Origin: Parapusillimonas granuli
Lineage (GTDB): Bacteria; Pseudomonadota; Gammaproteobacteria; Burkholderiales; Burkholderiaceae_B
Assembly: GCF_013416525.1 (NCBI RefSeq)
Contig: NZ_JACCEM010000002.1
Span: forward strand, 514,032 to 578,031
Length of the DNA stretch: 64,000 nucleotides
Reading direction: 5' to 3'
Part shown: piece by piece, positions 35,170 to 46,418 of the stretch
Position numbering within the stretch: the stretch's first letter is position 1
How the letters are laid out: each line of letters opens with the position of its first letter
Notes under the pieces: model-generated
Databases searched by the model: none
What the model saw: the letters and a program-made list of their open reading frames with translations, nothing else
What the model was told of the DNA's origin: nothing
Translations under genes and position numbers: made by a program

Positions 35170-37899
35170 TCAAGCAAGCTTCCCATGGCAATGCTTGTAC
35201 TTCTTGCCGCTGCCGCAAGGGCAAGGATCATTGCGGCCCACCTTCGGTACCGCTTGACCCGACGCCGGAGACGACGCAATGCCCGGGTCCTCGCCGCTCA
35301 GGGCCGCGTCATAGTCCGAGTGGTGATACGTGACGTTCTCCAGCTGAGGCTCCGATTCCGCCACCTCCACCTGCTCCGGCGACTGGATCTTCACCGTCAT
35401 GAGCACGCGCACGACCTCGTTGCGCACGCGGTCGAGCATGTCGGAAAACAGCTCGAAGGCCTCGCGCTTGTATTCCTGCTTGGGGTCTTTCTGTGCATAG
35501 CCGCGCAGGTGTATCCCCTGGCGCAGGTGATCCAGCGCCGACAGATGATTGCGCCAGTGCGTGTCGATGGCCTGCAGCAGCACGGCGCGCTCGAAAGGCG
35601 CCCACCCTTCCAGGCCCACCAGGTCGACCTTGGCCTGATACAGGCGGGCGGCCTCTTGCTGCACGCGGTCGAGCAGGTCGTCGTCGGTGAGGTTGGGCTC
35701 TTTTTCGAGGATCTCGACCAGCGGCATGGCGATCTGCCATTCGCTTTCCAGCGCGGCCTGCAGGCCGGGCACGTCCCATTGGTCCTCGACGGATTCCGCC
35801 GGAATATAGGCGCGGAACTGTTCTTCGATGGCCGCCATGCGCAGATTGGCGATGGTGTCGGCCACGTTGCTGGATTCCAGGACCTCGTTGCGCTGGCTGT
35901 ACAGCACCTTGCGCTGGTCGTTGGCGACGTCGTCGTATTCGAGCAATTGCTTGCGGATGTCGAAGTTGCGGGCTTCGACCTTGCGCTGCGCCGATTCGAT
36001 CGAGCGCGACACCATCTTGGCCTCGATGGGCTCGCCCTCGGGCAGGCGCAGGCGCTCCATGATGGCGCGCACGCGGTCGCCGGCGAAAATGCGCATCAGG
36101 GAGTCTTCGAGCGAAAGATAGAAGCGCGAAGAGCCCGGGTCGCCCTGGCGCCCCGCGCGGCCGCGCAGCTGGTTGTCGATGCGGCGCGACTCATGCCGCT
36201 CGGTGCCGATGATGCGCAAGCCGCCGGCCGCCTTGACCGCCGCGTTGTCGGGCGCCCAGGCCGACTTGATGGTTTCGATCCGGGCTTCCTTCTCTTCGGG
36301 GGACAGCGATGCGTCGGCGCGGACCAGGTCGATCTGCTTCTCGACGCTGCCGCCCAGCACGATGTCGGTGCCGCGGCCCGCCATGTTGGTCGCGATGGTG
36401 ATGTGCCCCGGTTTGCCGGCCTCCGCCACGATTTCCGCTTCGCGGGCGTGCTGCTTGGCATTGAGCACCTGGTGAGGCAGCTTGGCCTTGGTCAGCAGGC
36501 CCGACAGCAATTCGGAGTTCTCGATGCTGGTCGTGCCCACCAGCACCGGCTGGCCGCGCTCGTGGCAGTCCTTGATGTCGGCGAGGATGGCGTTGTATTT
36601 TTCGGCGTCGGTCTTGAAGACCTGATCGTTCTGGTCGACCCGGGCCATGGGCCGGTTGGTCGGGATGATGACGGTTTCCAGGCCGTAGATTTCCTGGAAT
36701 TCGTAGGCTTCCGTGTCCGCCGTGCCGGTCATGCCCGCCAGCTTGGCGTACATGCGGAAATAATTCTGGAAGGTGATCGAGGCCAGCGTCTGGTTCTCGT
36801 TCTGGATGCTGACGCCTTCCTTGGCCTCGACGGCCTGGTGCAGGCCGTCCGACCAGCGGCGGCCGACCATGAGCCGGCCCGTGAATTCGTCGACGATGAT
36901 GATTTCGCCGTTCTGGACCACGTATTGCTGGTCCCGGAAGAACAGGTTGTGGGCGCGCAACGCCACCATCAGGTGATGGACCAGCGAAATATTGCGCGGA
37001 TCGTACAGGGACTCGCCTTCCTTCAGCAGGCCCTTGCTGATCATGATCTGTTCGGCCTTGATCTGGCCGGCCTCGGACAGATGGACTTGCTGGCCTTTTT
37101 CGTCGACCCAGAAATCGCCTTCGGGCTCGGGCTCGTGGGGCCGGGGCTCGGACGCCATGCGCGCCAGCAGTGGCGGCACGGCGTTCATGCGCACGTACAG
37201 GTCGGTGTTGTCTTCGGCCTGGCCCGAGATGATCAGCGGCGTGCGGGCCTCGTCGATCAGGATGGAGTCGACCTCGTCGACGATCGCGTAGAACAGCGGA
37301 CGCTGGCGGCGGTCTTCCGCGCGGTATTCCATGTTGTCGCGCAGGTAGTCGAAGCCGTATTCATTGTTGGTGCCGTAGGTGATGTCGGCCTGGTAGGCCG
37401 CCCTTTTTTCCTCGTTTTCCTGCTGCGGCACCACCACGCCCACGCTCATGCCCAGGAAGCGGTACAGGCGCCCCATCCATTCGGCGTCGCGCCGGGCCAG
37501 GTAGTCGTTGACGGTGACCACGTGCACGCCCTTGCCCGCCAGCGCATTCAGGTAGACGGCCAGCGTGGCCATGAGGGTCTTGCCTTCGCCCGTGCGCATT
37601 TCGGCGATCTTGCCGTTATGCAGCGCAATGGCGCCCATGAGCTGGACGTCGAAGTGGCGCATGCCGAACACACGCTTGCTGGCCTCGCGGACCACGGCGA
37701 AGGCTTCGGGCAAGAGATCGTCGAGACCGGCGCCGCCGGCGACTCTTTCACGAAACTCGACGGTCTTGGCGGCCAGGGCATCATCCGACAAGGCCGCCAT
37801 GCCGGGTTCGAGCGCATTGATTTGCGCCACTTGCTTGCGGTACTGCTTCAGTATGCGGTCGTTGCGACTGCCGATAAGCTTTTTTAGCAGAGAAACCAT
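35170..37899 (-). CDS. secA: Preprotein translocase ATPase SecA
   Basis: This 909-residue motor ATPase drives protein export through SecYEG. It has Walker [14 protein letters not shown] near residue 105, [19 protein letters not shown], the helicase-like second nucleotide-binding fold ([10 protein letters not shown]), and a C-terminal zinc motif [16 protein letters not shown]. The start [10 protein letters not shown] is at 37899. The first five codons upstream (ATG 37914) are less likely. It follows an M23 peptidase gene on the same strand after 94 bases. Confidence 0.96.
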   Translation of the reverse strand: MVSLLKKLIGSRNDRILKQYRKQVAQINALEPGMAALSDDALAAKTVEFRERVAGGAGLDDLLPEAFAVVREASKRVFGMRHFDVQLMGAIALHNGKIAEMRTGEGKTLMATLAVYLNALAGKGVHVVTVNDYLARRDAEWMGRLYRFLGMSVGVVVPQQENEEKRAAYQADITYGTNNEYGFDYLRDNMEYRAEDRRQRPLFYAIVDEVDSILIDEARTPLIISGQAEDNTDLYVRMNAVPPLLARMASEPRPHEPEPEGDFWVDEKGQQVHLSEAGQIKAEQIMISKGLLKEGESLYDPRNISLVHHLMVALRAHNLFFRDQQYVVQNGEIIIVDEFTGRLMVGRRWSDGLHQAVEAKEGVSIQNENQTLASITFQNYFRMYAKLAGMTGTADTEAYEFQEIYGLETVIIPTNRPMARVDQNDQVFKTDAEKYNAILADIKDCHERGQPVLVGTTSIENSELLSGLLTKAKLPHQVLNAKQHAREAEIVAEAGKPGHITIATNMAGRGTDIVLGGSVEKQIDLVRADASLSPEEKEARIETIKSAWAPDNAAVKAAGGLRIIGTERHESRRIDNQLRGRAGRQGDPGSSRFYLSLEDSLMRIFAGDRVRAIMERLRLPEGEPIEAKMVSRSIESAQRKVEARNFDIRKQLLEYDDVANDQRKVLYSQRNEVLESSNVADTIANLRMAAIEEQFRAYIPAESVEDQWDVPGLQAALESEWQIAMPLVEILEKEPNLTDDDLLDRVQQEAARLYQAKVDLVGLEGWAPFERAVLLQAIDTHWRNHLSALDHLRQGIHLRGYAQKDPKQEYKREAFELFSDMLDRVRNEVVRVLMTVKIQSPEQVEVAESEPQLENVTYHHSDYDAALSGEDPGIASSPASGQAVPKVGRNDPCPCGSGKKYKHCHGKLA

Positions 37900-37993
37900 T
37901 CTTCTGTCGTCCATGAAGGCCCGTCATGCTGCGCGGGGCCCTCTTGCTCGTGTGTTCTGGGTTGGCGGATACACCGCGGGAAAACGATACAGT

Positions 37994-38959
37994 TTAACGC
38001 ACCTCGGACCCAAGGGGTTCGTGCTCGCCACGGGCGTCCGCAACGAGCTGGTCGGGCGCATCGGGCCGCTCGAAGAAGAGCGTGGGATCGAGCGGATGGC
38101 CGGCCATCCGGACCTCGAAATGCAGGTGCGGGCCGGTGGATCGCCCCGTGGAGCCCACCCTGGCGATCATCTGGCCTTTTTCGACCAGGTCGCCCAGCTT
38201 GACGTTGATGGACGAGGCGTGCGCATAGCGCGTGACCAGCCCGTTGCCGTGATTGATCTCGACCATCTTGCCGTAGCCCGGCGCGTAGCGGGCTTCGGTC
38301 ACCACGCCCCCGGAGGCGGCGTGTATGGGCGTGCCCTTGGGCGCGGCGAAATCCAGCCCTTCGTGCATGGTGTGGCGCCCCGTGACCGGATGGCGCCGCC
38401 ACCCGAACGAGGAGCTGAGGTAGGGGTAATCGACCGGCTGCAGGGTGGGCAGGCTGGCCTCGACGCCGGCGCGCCGGGTGAGCACCAGGTCCAGCATGGA
38501 CAGCCAGTCCTTCTGTTCCGAAATGCGCTGGGCCAGGAGGTCGACCTGCCTGCCCAGCCCCTCGGCCGACCAGGCGGCGCCTCGATCCCCGCCGATGTCG
38601 TCCATGACGGGCGGCGGCGCGGACTGATCCAGGGTGGCGGCGACTTCCGGATCGGTATAGGCGACGCCCGCCACCTCGGCGACCCGCTTGCCCAGGCCGT
38701 CCATGGCGATGAGCCGCGCCTGGAGGTCGCCGACCTTGGATGCGAGCTGGTTCACGTTCTGCCGCAAATAGGAGGAATCCCGGGTGAGCTGCTCGGCGAG
38801 CGCCTGCTCCTGTTCGGCGCTGAGCGCCGGTTTCTTGTCCACGCGCGACTGCATCCAGGCGCCGGCTGCGGCCGACATGCCCATGGCGCAGACCACCGCC
38901 AGGGCGGTGAGCGCCGATTTCAGTCTCTTGGCGTTAGAATCGACATGCTTGCTTTGCAT
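37994..38959 (-). CDS. Inner-membrane-anchored M23 family peptidase (LytM-type)
   Basis: This roughly 321-residue protein has one N-terminal transmembrane helix (about 16-36), a coiled-coil-like region (about 45-110), and a C-terminal M23/LytM zinc peptidase domain (GRHTMHEGLDFAAPKGTPIH, HLHFEVR). Such proteins cleave or recruit cleavage of peptidoglycan crosslinks. The start at 38959 has a GAGAGG site close upstream. An upstream ATG at 38980 overlaps the DciA start on the other strand. It is upstream of secA. Confidence 0.85.
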   Translation of the reverse strand: MQSKHVDSNAKRLKSALTALAVVCAMGMSAAAGAWMQSRVDKKPALSAEQEQALAEQLTRDSSYLRQNVNQLASKVGDLQARLIAMDGLGKRVAEVAGVAYTDPEVAATLDQSAPPPVMDDIGGDRGAAWSAEGLGRQVDLLAQRISEQKDWLSMLDLVLTRRAGVEASLPTLQPVDYPYLSSSFGWRRHPVTGRHTMHEGLDFAAPKGTPIHAASGGVVTEARYAPGYGKMVEINHGNGLVTRYAHASSINVKLGDLVEKGQMIARVGSTGRSTGPHLHFEVRMAGHPLDPTLFFERPDAPDQLVADARGEHEPLGSEVR

Positions 38960-38978
38960 AAACCTCTCACGTAATACC

Positions 38979-39464
38979 ATGACCGGCATGACCCGATCGA
39001 GCCCCCGCCCTCGCCCCGAAAACGCCGCGCCCGCCCCTTTGGCGGTGCAGTGGCTGGACGGCGACCAGCACGGCGCGCAGGTGCTGGCCACCGCGCGCCA
39101 TCTCCTGCAGGTCGAGGAATTCGCCAAACAGGCCCTGCCGCCCGCCTTGGCGCAAGTGTGCAAGGCGGCGCGTATAGAAAGACAGCAAATCACCCTGACA
39201 GTTCCCAGCGCCGCCTACGCGTCCAAGCTCCGGCAGTTGGCGCCGCGCATTGCGCGCCTGCTGGCCGACAACGGCTGGAACCTTAACGAAATCATCGTCA
39301 AGGTTCAAGCGAGGCCATGGCGGGACGAGACAAAACCAGCCCCCCGTGAAGTCATCCCCCTGGATGATTCAGCCCTGGCGGCATTCGACGAGCTGCGCCG
39401 GAAACTGCGCCCCGGCCCCCTGGCGAACGCCGTGGGGCGCCTGCTGGAGCATCATCGAAGGTGA
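38979..39464 (+). CDS. DUF721/DciA-like protein
   Basis: This 161-residue protein matches the DUF721 family (LTVPSAAYASKLRQLAPRIARLL and IIVKVQ stretches), which in other bacteria is the DciA helicase-loading factor. Its N-terminal region is proline- and alanine-rich. Its start (38979, alternative 38988) lies 19 bases from the divergent M23 start, and it is convergent with lpxC. I see no good ribosome site, so the exact start is uncertain. Confidence 0.7.
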   Translation: MTGMTRSSPRPRPENAAPAPLAVQWLDGDQHGAQVLATARHLLQVEEFAKQALPPALAQVCKAARIERQQITLTVPSAAYASKLRQLAPRIARLLADNGWNLNEIIVKVQARPWRDETKPAPREVIPLDDSALAAFDELRRKLRPGPLANAVGRLLEHHRR

Positions 39465-39489
39465 TTCGAAAGGGCGTGCCGCGCCTGGA

Positions 39490-40413
39490 TCAGGCGAGCT
39501 TCCATTCGTGCGTGAAAGCCTTGGGCGCGGCCGCGCTGGACTCGTAAGTGATGAGTTCCCAGCAGTCGCGCCGGGCCAGCAGCGCGCGCGCCAGCTGGTT
39601 GTTCAGCCCGTGCCCGGACTTGCACGCCACATAGCGCGCGACCAGCGGCTTGCCGATGAGATACAGGTCGCCGATGGCGTCGAGTATCTTGTGCTTGACG
39701 AATTCGTCGTCGTAGCGCAGGCCGTCGGAATTCAGGACGCGGTATTCGTCCATGACGATGGCGTTGTCCAGGCTGCCGCCGCGTGCCAGGCCGGCGGCGC
39801 GCAGGGCTTCGACCTCGCTGACGAAGCCGAAGGTGCGGGCCCTGGCGATGGTCTTGACGTAGGAATCTTTTTCGAAATCGACTTCGGCGAAATTCGCGGT
39901 GGAGTCGATGGCGGGATGGTGGAAATCGATGGCGAAGGACAGCGCGAAACCGTTATAGGGTTCCAGGCGCGCCCATTTGGCGTCTTCGCCTTCGCCCTCG
40001 CGGACTTCGACGGGCTTCAGGACCCGCAGAAACTGCTTGGCGGCGGGCTGCTCCTCCAGGCCGGCGGAACGGAGCAAATACACGAAGGTGCCGGCGCTGC
40101 CGTCCATGATGGGCACTTCTTCGGCGGTGAGGTCGACGTGCAGGTTGTCGATGCCCAGGCCGGCCAGGGCGGACATCAGGTGTTCGACCGTGGACACGCG
40201 CACGTTGCCTTGCTGCAGGACCGACGCCATGCGCGTATTGCCGACCTGGTCCGCTTTGGCGGGAAGGTCGACGACTTCGGGAAGGTCAACGCGGTGAAAC
40301 ACAATACCTGTGTTGGGCGCGGCCGGCCGCAGGGTGATTTCGACCCTTCGGCCCGAATGCAGGCCTACACCTTTGGTACTGATGGATTTCTGGATGGTGC
40401 GTTGACGTAGCAT
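39490..40413 (-). CDS. lpxC: UDP-3-O-acyl-N-acetylglucosamine deacetylase LpxC
   Basis: This 307-residue zinc deacetylase catalyses the committed step of lipid A synthesis. Family features are the start [21 protein letters not shown], the [13 protein letters not shown] zinc region, the SARTFGF-like [12 protein letters not shown], and [14 protein letters not shown]. The length is standard. The start is chosen at 40413. A longer upstream reading extends into the ftsZ leader and is rejected. It is the last gene of the cell-division cluster, as in many proteobacteria. Confidence 0.97.
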   Translation of the reverse strand: MLRQRTIQKSISTKGVGLHSGRRVEITLRPAAPNTGIVFHRVDLPEVVDLPAKADQVGNTRMASVLQQGNVRVSTVEHLMSALAGLGIDNLHVDLTAEEVPIMDGSAGTFVYLLRSAGLEEQPAAKQFLRVLKPVEVREGEGEDAKWARLEPYNGFALSFAIDFHHPAIDSTANFAEVDFEKDSYVKTIARARTFGFVSEVEALRAAGLARGGSLDNAIVMDEYRVLNSDGLRYDDEFVKHKILDAIGDLYLIGKPLVARYVACKSGHGLNNQLARALLARRDCWELITYESSAAAPKAFTHEWKLA

Positions 40414-40682
40414 GTTTTGTGTTTGTTTGGGGCGAGCGCTTATTGGCTCCTGAGCGAACCGATCCCGATAGTGTAACCGAATCGGGTGCCGATCACTCGG
40501 TTTTTGTGTTTCAAGCGGCTTCAATGCGGGTCGCCGGCATGTTGCGGGGGTCCGGCAAAGCGACGGCGCGCGTCCCCGGGGAATGAGGGACGGCGCGCCT
40601 ATCGTGGCCCGGCCGGGGCGTCGCTCCCGCCCGGCCGGCATGAGAGAGGCGGTCAAGGCCGCGGGACGGTCGGCCCCGCGGT
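40414..40682 (-). other. ftsZ-lpxC intergenic region with hairpins
   Basis: The 269-base gap holds two GC-rich stems on the ftsZ side. One spans about 40564-40600 (GGCGCGC with GCGCGCC around a GTCCC/GGGAC pairing). The other pairs CCGGCCGGG at 40609-40617 with CCCGGCCGG at 40630-40638. They may terminate or attenuate ftsZ read-through. A promoter for lpxC probably lies near 40420-40510, but no strong boxes are visible. Confidence 0.4.
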
Positions 40683-41855
40683 TCAGTCGGCCTGCTTGCG
40701 CAGGAAGGCGGGAATGTCGAAGTGGTCCATGCCCGCGGTTTCCAGCGCGCGCACCTGGGCCGAGGCCTGGCTGCGCGGGTTGCGGATCACCGCCGGAACG
40801 GCCGAGCCGCTGAAATCGTGGCCGCCCATCAGGGTCAGGTTGTCCGTGCCGGTGCGCAGGTCTTCCACCGTGTTCTGCACCAGTTGCGGCCGCGATGCCT
40901 CTTTGCGGCCCAGGCCGGTGGCGACCACCGTGACCCGCAGGTTCTCGCCCATGGATTCGTCGTAGGCCGTGCCGAAGACGATGGTCGCGTCGTCTGCCGC
41001 GTAGCTGCGGATGGTGTCCATGATCTCGCGCGTTTCGCGCATCTTGAGCGAACGGCTGGCCGTGATGTTGACCAGCATGCCGCGCGCGCCGTGCAGGTCG
41101 ACGCCTTCCAGCAGCGGGCATGCGATGGCCCGCTCGGCCGCCACGCGGGCGCGGTTCTCGCCGGCGGCGATCGAGGTTCCCATCATCGCCTGGCCTTGTT
41201 CGCCCATGATGGTCTTGACGTCCTCGAAGTCGACGTTGACGTTGCCTTCGACATTGATGATTTCGGCGATGCCCGCGCATGCATTGTGCAGGACGTCGTC
41301 GGCTGCCTTGAAGCAGTCCTCCTGGGTCGCGTCGTCGTCCATGAGGTCGTACAGGTTCTCGTTCAGGACGACGATCAGGGAATGCACGTGCTTGGACAGC
41401 TCGGCGATGCCCTCCTCGGCCATTTTCAAGCGCTTGCTGCCTTCGAACATGAACGGCTTGGTGACCACGCCGACGGTCAGAATGCCCAGTTCCTTGGCGA
41501 CTTCGGCCACCACCGGGCCGGCGCCCGTGCCCGTGCCGCCGCCCATGCCTGCGGTGATGAACACCATGTTGGCGCCGTTCAAGGCGGCGCGGATTTCCTC
41601 GCGCGCGGTTTCCGCCGCGGCGCGTCCCTGTTCGGGGCGCGCGCCGGCGCCCAGCCCGGTGCGGCCCAGGCGGATCTGCACCGGCGCCTCGCTGGTCGCC
41701 AGCGCTTGCGCGTCGGTGTTGGCGCAGATGAATTCAACGCCGTGCACGCCGGAACGTATCATGTGCGCCACCGCGTTGCCGCCGGCGCCGCCCACGCCCA
41801 CTACTTTAATCACGGTACCGTTGGCGCTGGTATCGAGCATTTCAAAGTTCATCAT
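40683..41855 (-). CDS. ftsZ: Cell division GTPase FtsZ
   Basis: This 390-residue tubulin homologue forms the division ring. It shows [11 protein letters not shown] near the N-terminus, the [11 protein letters not shown] tubulin signature, the T7 NVDFEDV loop, and the conserved C-terminal peptide (DIPAFLRKQ) that binds FtsA and other partners, after a variable linker. The start at 41855 has a GGGAG site 6 bases upstream. Longer readings run into the ftsA side and are rejected. It follows ftsA with a 171-base gap that may contain its own promoter. Confidence 0.97.
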   Translation of the reverse strand: MMNFEMLDTSANGTVIKVVGVGGAGGNAVAHMIRSGVHGVEFICANTDAQALATSEAPVQIRLGRTGLGAGARPEQGRAAAETAREEIRAALNGANMVFITAGMGGGTGTGAGPVVAEVAKELGILTVGVVTKPFMFEGSKRLKMAEEGIAELSKHVHSLIVVLNENLYDLMDDDATQEDCFKAADDVLHNACAGIAEIINVEGNVNVDFEDVKTIMGEQGQAMMGTSIAAGENRARVAAERAIACPLLEGVDLHGARGMLVNITASRSLKMRETREIMDTIRSYAADDATIVFGTAYDESMGENLRVTVVATGLGRKEASRPQLVQNTVEDLRTGTDNLTLMGGHDFSGSAVPAVIRNPRSQASAQVRALETAGMDHFDIPAFLRKQAD

Positions 41856-42012
41856 GATGGACTCCCTCACATATCCAAAAAAACGGTCAAATACTAAAAA
41901 TGTTCCCCAGTACTGCTTGTTGTCCGGAATGATTTCAAAGGAGGCGCCAGCTGCATCCGCTCGCGCCTGATTTGAAACGCCTCCGTGAACAGGCTTGTGC
42001 CGCCTGCTCATC

Positions 42013-42028
42013 AGGGCCCGCGGGCCCT
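42013..42028. repeat. 16-bp perfect palindrome at the ftsA stop
   Basis: AGGGCCCGCGGGCCCT straddles the ftsA stop codon. It could fold as a hairpin in the ftsA-ftsZ transcript and affect termination or mRNA stability. There is no T-tract. Confidence 0.4.
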
Positions 42029-43253
42029 AATTCATGAACCACTCCTTCATGCGCGCCAGCAGGGTCTTGAAGCTGCCCTTCTGCTGGGCGACCTTGCGCC
42101 CTCGCGCGCGCTGCAGACGGGCCTCGGCAAGCAGGCCCATCACGGTGGAGAAACGCGGGTTGTGCATGACGTCCGCCAGGCTGCCTTCATAGGCGGGCAC
42201 GGCCACGCGCACCGGTTTCAGGAATACGTCTTCCGCCAGCTCCACGATGCCCGGCATGAGCGCCGTGCCGCCCGTCAAGACCACGCCCGAGGACAGCAGG
42301 TCTTCATAGCCCGACTCGCGGACGATCTGCTGGACGAAGGTGAACAGTTCTTCGACGCGCGGCTCGATCACGGCGCCCAGCGCCTGGCGCTTCACCTGGC
42401 GATTGGGGCGGTCCCCCAGGCCCGGGACCTCGATCTGTTCGTCCGCGCCGGCCAGCACCTGTTTCGCGATCCCGAAACGCAGCTTGATTTCTTCGGCGTC
42501 GGGCGTGGGCGTGCGCAGCATGGCGGCGATGTCGCTGGTGATCTGGTCGCCCGCGATGGGCACCACCGCCGTGTGGCGTATGGCCCCGCCCGTGAAGATG
42601 GCGACGTCCGTCGTGCCGCCGCCGATGTCGACCAGCACGACGCCCAGCTCTTTTTCGTCGGCGGTCAGGCAGGCGAGGCTGGACGCCAGCGGCTGCAGGA
42701 TCAGGTCATGCACTTCCAGGCCGCAGCGGCGCACGCACTTGACGATGTTCTGCGCGGCGCTCACCGCGCCGGTCACGATGTGCACCCGGACTTCCAGCCG
42801 GAGGCCGCTCATGCCGATGGGCTCGCGGATATCCTCCTGGGAGTCGACGATGAATTCCTGGGTCAGCACGTGCAGCACCTGCTGGTCGGTGGGGATGTTG
42901 ACCGCCTTGGCGGTCTCGATGACGCGGGCGACGTCGGCGGCGGTGACTTCCTTGTCCTTGACCGCCACCATGCCGCTGGAATTGAAACTGGTGATGTGGC
43001 TGCCCGCGATGCCCGTATAGACCTCGCGGATCTTGCAGTCCGCCATGAGCTCGGCCTCTTCCAGCGCCCGCTGGATGGAGTTGACGGTGGATTCGATGTT
43101 GACCACCACCCCCTTGCGCATGCCCTGGGACTCGTGCTGCCCCAGGCCCAGCACTTCGAAACGCCCCTCCGGCAGGATCTCCGCCACCACGGCCACCACC
43201 TTGCTGGTGCCGATGTCGAGTGCAACGATCAGGTCCTTGATGTCACGAGTCAT
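42027..43253 (-). CDS. ftsA: Cell division protein FtsA
   Basis: This 408-residue actin-like protein tethers FtsZ to the membrane. It has the actin/Hsp70-type nucleotide motifs (LIVALDIGTSKV, VVLVDIGGGTTDVAIFTGG), an IA subdomain typical of FtsA, and a C-terminal amphipathic helix (LARMKEWF) that binds membrane. It lies 12 bases after ftsQ. Confidence 0.96.
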   Translation of the reverse strand: MTRDIKDLIVALDIGTSKVVAVVAEILPEGRFEVLGLGQHESQGMRKGVVVNIESTVNSIQRALEEAELMADCKIREVYTGIAGSHITSFNSSGMVAVKDKEVTAADVARVIETAKAVNIPTDQQVLHVLTQEFIVDSQEDIREPIGMSGLRLEVRVHIVTGAVSAAQNIVKCVRRCGLEVHDLILQPLASSLACLTADEKELGVVLVDIGGGTTDVAIFTGGAIRHTAVVPIAGDQITSDIAAMLRTPTPDAEEIKLRFGIAKQVLAGADEQIEVPGLGDRPNRQVKRQALGAVIEPRVEELFTFVQQIVRESGYEDLLSSGVVLTGGTALMPGIVELAEDVFLKPVRVAVPAYEGSLADVMHNPRFSTVMGLLAEARLQRARGRKVAQQKGSFKTLLARMKEWFMN

Positions 43254-43265
43254 AGTCTTGGTCTT

Positions 43266-44057
43266 TTACTTCGTAGAGGGATTGGAAACATTGGCCAACG
43301 TGATGGCGAACCCGTTGGAATAACGTAAATCGGCGCTGCTCAGCGCCCGCCCGTCGAGCCGCTGCGCCAGCTTCGGCCACACCTGGACGAAACGCTCGAT
43401 GCGCGCGGCGAACGGCAGCGCTCCCGAGCGCCCGTGGGGATCGGCCACGTCCGCCGCCGGATCGCGCCCCAGGCTGAGCCTCATGCCGTCGGACAAGGTG
43501 ACCTCCCAGGCATAGCGCGGGCTCAGAGTGACCTCCTGGATGCGCAGGTTCAGCGGCGCGAACCACCGCGCGATTTCCGCATAGCGCTGCACCACCAGCC
43601 GCTCCGAATTGTCGGGACCGTTCAACTGCGGCAATTCGGCGTTGTCGGGCAGCGCGCCCTGGTTGGCCGTGAAGGCCTCGCCCCAGGTGTTGATCATCTG
43701 GCCCTCGTTCCACAAGGCCAAAGGCTGCTGCTCCTCGATCTGGACCCTCAGGGAGTCGGGCCATACGCGCCGGATCTGCGCATGGCGCACCCATGGCACG
43801 GTCTCGATCAGCTCGCGCGTCCGGTCGAGGTCGATCGAGAAGAAGTTGCCCGCCAGCTTGCCCGCGATGGTCGCTTTCACGCTGGCCGGGGAGACATAGC
43901 TGAGATCCTCGGCCTCCATCGCTTCGATCTGTATCGTCGAGATGGCGAAGTAGGGCCGCTGGGCGATCCACACGACGACGCCCAGCAACATGGCGGACAC
44001 GGCCAGCAGAGCCAGCGTGTTCGCGATGAAGTTGATGAAGCGGGCGTCGTTGAACAC
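43266..44057 (-). CDS. ftsQ: Cell division protein FtsQ
   Basis: This 263-residue bitopic membrane protein has a short cytoplasmic tail, one transmembrane helix at about 12-32, a POTRA domain (about 45-110, with DLDRTRELIETVPWVRHAQI) and a beta domain. It links early and late divisome proteins with FtsL and FtsB. It lies 10 bases after ddl and 12 before ftsA. Confidence 0.94.
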   Translation of the reverse strand: MFNDARFINFIANTLALLAVSAMLLGVVVWIAQRPYFAISTIQIEAMEAEDLSYVSPASVKATIAGKLAGNFFSIDLDRTRELIETVPWVRHAQIRRVWPDSLRVQIEEQQPLALWNEGQMINTWGEAFTANQGALPDNAELPQLNGPDNSERLVVQRYAEIARWFAPLNLRIQEVTLSPRYAWEVTLSDGMRLSLGRDPAADVADPHGRSGALPFAARIERFVQVWPKLAQRLDGRALSSADLRYSNGFAITLANVSNPSTK

Positions 44058-44067
44058 GTCTTCTCCT

Positions 44068-45015
44068 TCAGGCGGCGGAAGCCGAACGGACTTTGCACGA
44101 TGCCGTGGAAAGGATCTCCACGCACAGCTCGGCGTAGCTCATGCCCGCCGCCTTGGCGCCCATGGGGACCAGCGAATGGCTGGTCATCCCCGGCGAGGTA
44201 TTCATTTCCAGCAGCCATGGCTTGCCCGACTCGTCGAGCATGAAGTCGGCCCGGCCCCAGCCCTCGCAGCCCAGGGCGCGGTAGGCCTGCTCCGAGAGCC
44301 GCGCCAGCTCGGCGGCCAGCGCCGGCGCCAGCGCGGCCGGGCAGATGTATTGCGTTTCGTCCGAAATGTACTTGTGCTCGTAGTCGTAGTTGCCGCCGGG
44401 CGCCACGATCTCGATGGCCGGCAGCGCGCGGGCGGCGGGCCCCGAACCCAGTATCGGCACCGTCAGCTCGCGCCCCTTGATGAACTGCTCGGCGAGCACC
44501 TCATCGTCGTAGGAGGCCGCCAGCCGATACGCGGCGGCCACCTCCTCGCGCGTCGTCGCCTTGGTGATGCCCAGGGTCGAGCCCTCGTGCGGCGGCTTCA
44601 CGACCAGCGGCAGGCCCAGCGCCGCGATCACTTCATCGATGGAGGTCCGGGCGTCCATGGACATGTACGCCGGCGTCGGCAGGCCTTGCTGCAGCCACAC
44701 CTTCTTCGTCATGATCTTGTTCATCGCCAGGCTGGAGGCCAGCGTCCCGCTGCCCGTGTAGGGCAGGCGCAGCAATTCCAGCGCGCCCTGCAGCGTCCCG
44801 TCCTCGCCATAGCGGCCGTGCAGCGCGATGAAGACGCGATCGAAGCCGGCGTTGATCAGGTCCACCAGGGTGTAGCGCCCCGTATCGAAAAGATGCGCGT
44901 CTATGCCCTGGCTGCGCAGCGCGTCGTGCACGCCCTGGCCCGACATCAGCGACACCTCGCGCTCGGCGGATCGACCGCCGTACAACACGCCTACCCGGCC
45001 GAAATTCGAGCTCAT
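44068..45015 (-). CDS. ddl: D-alanine--D-alanine ligase
   Basis: This 315-residue ATP-grasp enzyme joins two D-alanines for the peptidoglycan stem peptide. It has the [17 protein letters not shown] start, [12 protein letters not shown], an ATP-binding [12 protein letters not shown] and a [19 protein letters not shown]-terminal catalytic region. The ATG at 45015 overlaps the murC stop as ATGA. Upstream in-frame starts lie inside murC and are rejected. Confidence 0.96.
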   Translation of the reverse strand: MSSNFGRVGVLYGGRSAEREVSLMSGQGVHDALRSQGIDAHLFDTGRYTLVDLINAGFDRVFIALHGRYGEDGTLQGALELLRLPYTGSGTLASSLAMNKIMTKKVWLQQGLPTPAYMSMDARTSIDEVIAALGLPLVVKPPHEGSTLGITKATTREEVAAAYRLAASYDDEVLAEQFIKGRELTVPILGSGPAARALPAIEIVAPGGNYDYEHKYISDETQYICPAALAPALAAELARLSEQAYRALGCEGWGRADFMLDESGKPWLLEMNTSPGMTSHSLVPMGAKAAGMSYAELCVEILSTASCKVRSASAA

Positions 45016-46418
45016 GATGGTTCCCCCAATTGCGCGGGGACGCGGCTGATCGAACCCGCCCCCATGACGATCACGACGTCCCGGTCGCGCGCGAAATCGC
45101 GGATCGCCGACGGCAGGTCGGCCACGTCCTCGACGAAAACCGGTTCGACCTTGCCGGCGACGCGCAGCGCCCGCGCCAACGCGCGGCCGTCCGCCGCGAT
45201 CAGCGGCGCCTCGCCGGCGGCATAGACTTCCGTCAGCAGGACGGCGTCGGCCTGGCCCAGCACGCGGACGAAGTCCTCGAAGCAGTCGCGGGTGCGCGTG
45301 TAGCGGTGCGGCTGGAAGGCCAGGACGATGCGCCGGTCGGGCCAGGCGCCGCGCGCCGCCGCCAGCGTGGCGGCCATCTCCACCGGATGATGGCCGTAGT
45401 CGTCGATCACCGTGAATGAGCCGCCGCCGCGGGCCTGCGAAACGCTGAAGTCGCCCACGTGCGTAAAGCGGCGCCCCACACCGTTGAACGCCAACAGCGA
45501 TGCGGCGATCGATTCGTCGCTCACGCCCAGTTCCGTCGCCACGGCGATGGTGGCGAGCGCGTTCAGGACGTTGTGCCGGCCCGGCAGGTTCAGGGTCACG
45601 GACATGGGCGGCAGCGCGCCCGCGGCGCCCTGGCGCTCCACGTCGAAACGCATGCGCGTGCCTTCGGCGCGCAGGTCGTGGGCCCGCACCTGCGCATCGC
45701 TGTCGATGCCGTAGGTGGTGACCGGCCGCGACACGAAGGGAATGATCTCCCGCACATTGGCGTCGTCGCTGCACAGCACGGCGGTGCCGTAGAACGGCAG
45801 GCGCTGGGTGAATTCGATGAAGGCGCTCTTCAGGCGCGCGACGTCGTGCCCGTAGGTGTCCATGTGGTCGACGTCGATATTGGTGACCACCGCCATGACC
45901 GGCAGCAGGTTCAGGAAGGACGCGTCGGACTCGTCGGCCTCGACCACGATGAAGTCGCCCTGGCCCAGCCTGGCGTTCGCGCCGGCGGAATTCAGCCGGC
46001 CGCCGATCACGAAGGTCGGATCCAGCCCGCCGCCCGCCAGCACGCTGGCCACCAGGCTGGTGGTCGTGGTCTTGCCGTGCGTGCCGGCCACCGCGATGCC
46101 GCGCTTCAGGCGCATGAGCTCGGCCAGCATCAGCGCGCGGGGCACGACGGGAATGCGGGCGGCCCGGGCCGCCAGGACTTCGGGGTTGTCGCCCGAGACC
46201 GCCGTGGACGTGACGATGGCGCCCACGCCCTTGACGTTGTCGGCGTGATGGCCGATGGTCACGCGGGCGCCCAGGCCCGCGAGCCGGCGCGTCACCGCGG
46301 ATTCCTGGATGTCGGAGCCGCTGATGGAATAGCCCAGGTTCAGCAGGACTTCGGCGATGCCGCTCATGCCCGACCCGCCTATTCCGACGAAATGTATGCT
46401 TTGGATTCTATGCTTCAT
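45012..46418 (-). CDS. murC: UDP-N-acetylmuramate--L-alanine ligase MurC
   Basis: This 468-residue Mur ligase adds L-alanine to UDP-MurNAc. Features are the N-terminal [20 protein letters not shown], the P-loop [11 protein letters not shown] and a central [16 protein letters not shown] segment. The ATG at 46418 overlaps the murG stop (ATGA) and has an AGGAGG site. An ATG nine codons upstream lies inside murG. Confidence 0.97.
   Translation of the reverse strand: MKHRIQSIHFVGIGGSGMSGIAEVLLNLGYSISGSDIQESAVTRRLAGLGARVTIGHHADNVKGVGAIVTSTAVSGDNPEVLAARAARIPVVPRALMLAELMRLKRGIAVAGTHGKTTTTSLVASVLAGGGLDPTFVIGGRLNSAGANARLGQGDFIVVEADESDASFLNLLPVMAVVTNIDVDHMDTYGHDVARLKSAFIEFTQRLPFYGTAVLCSDDANVREIIPFVSRPVTTYGIDSDAQVRAHDLRAEGTRMRFDVERQGAAGALPPMSVTLNLPGRHNVLNALATIAVATELGVSDESIAASLLAFNGVGRRFTHVGDFSVSQARGGGSFTVIDDYGHHPVEMAATLAAARGAWPDRRIVLAFQPHRYTRTRDCFEDFVRVLGQADAVLLTEVYAAGEAPLIAADGRALARALRVAGKVEPVFVEDVADLPSAIRDFARDRDVVIVMGAGSISRVPAQLGEPS

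Noticed and set aside
35185..37887. A 900-codon plus-strand frame opposite secA
   Set aside because: It is the complement of SecA codons, with no ribosome site or known domain.
40414..41280. N-terminal extension of lpxC into ftsZ
   Set aside because: The extended frame crosses ftsZ coding DNA. The family start at 40413 gives the standard length.
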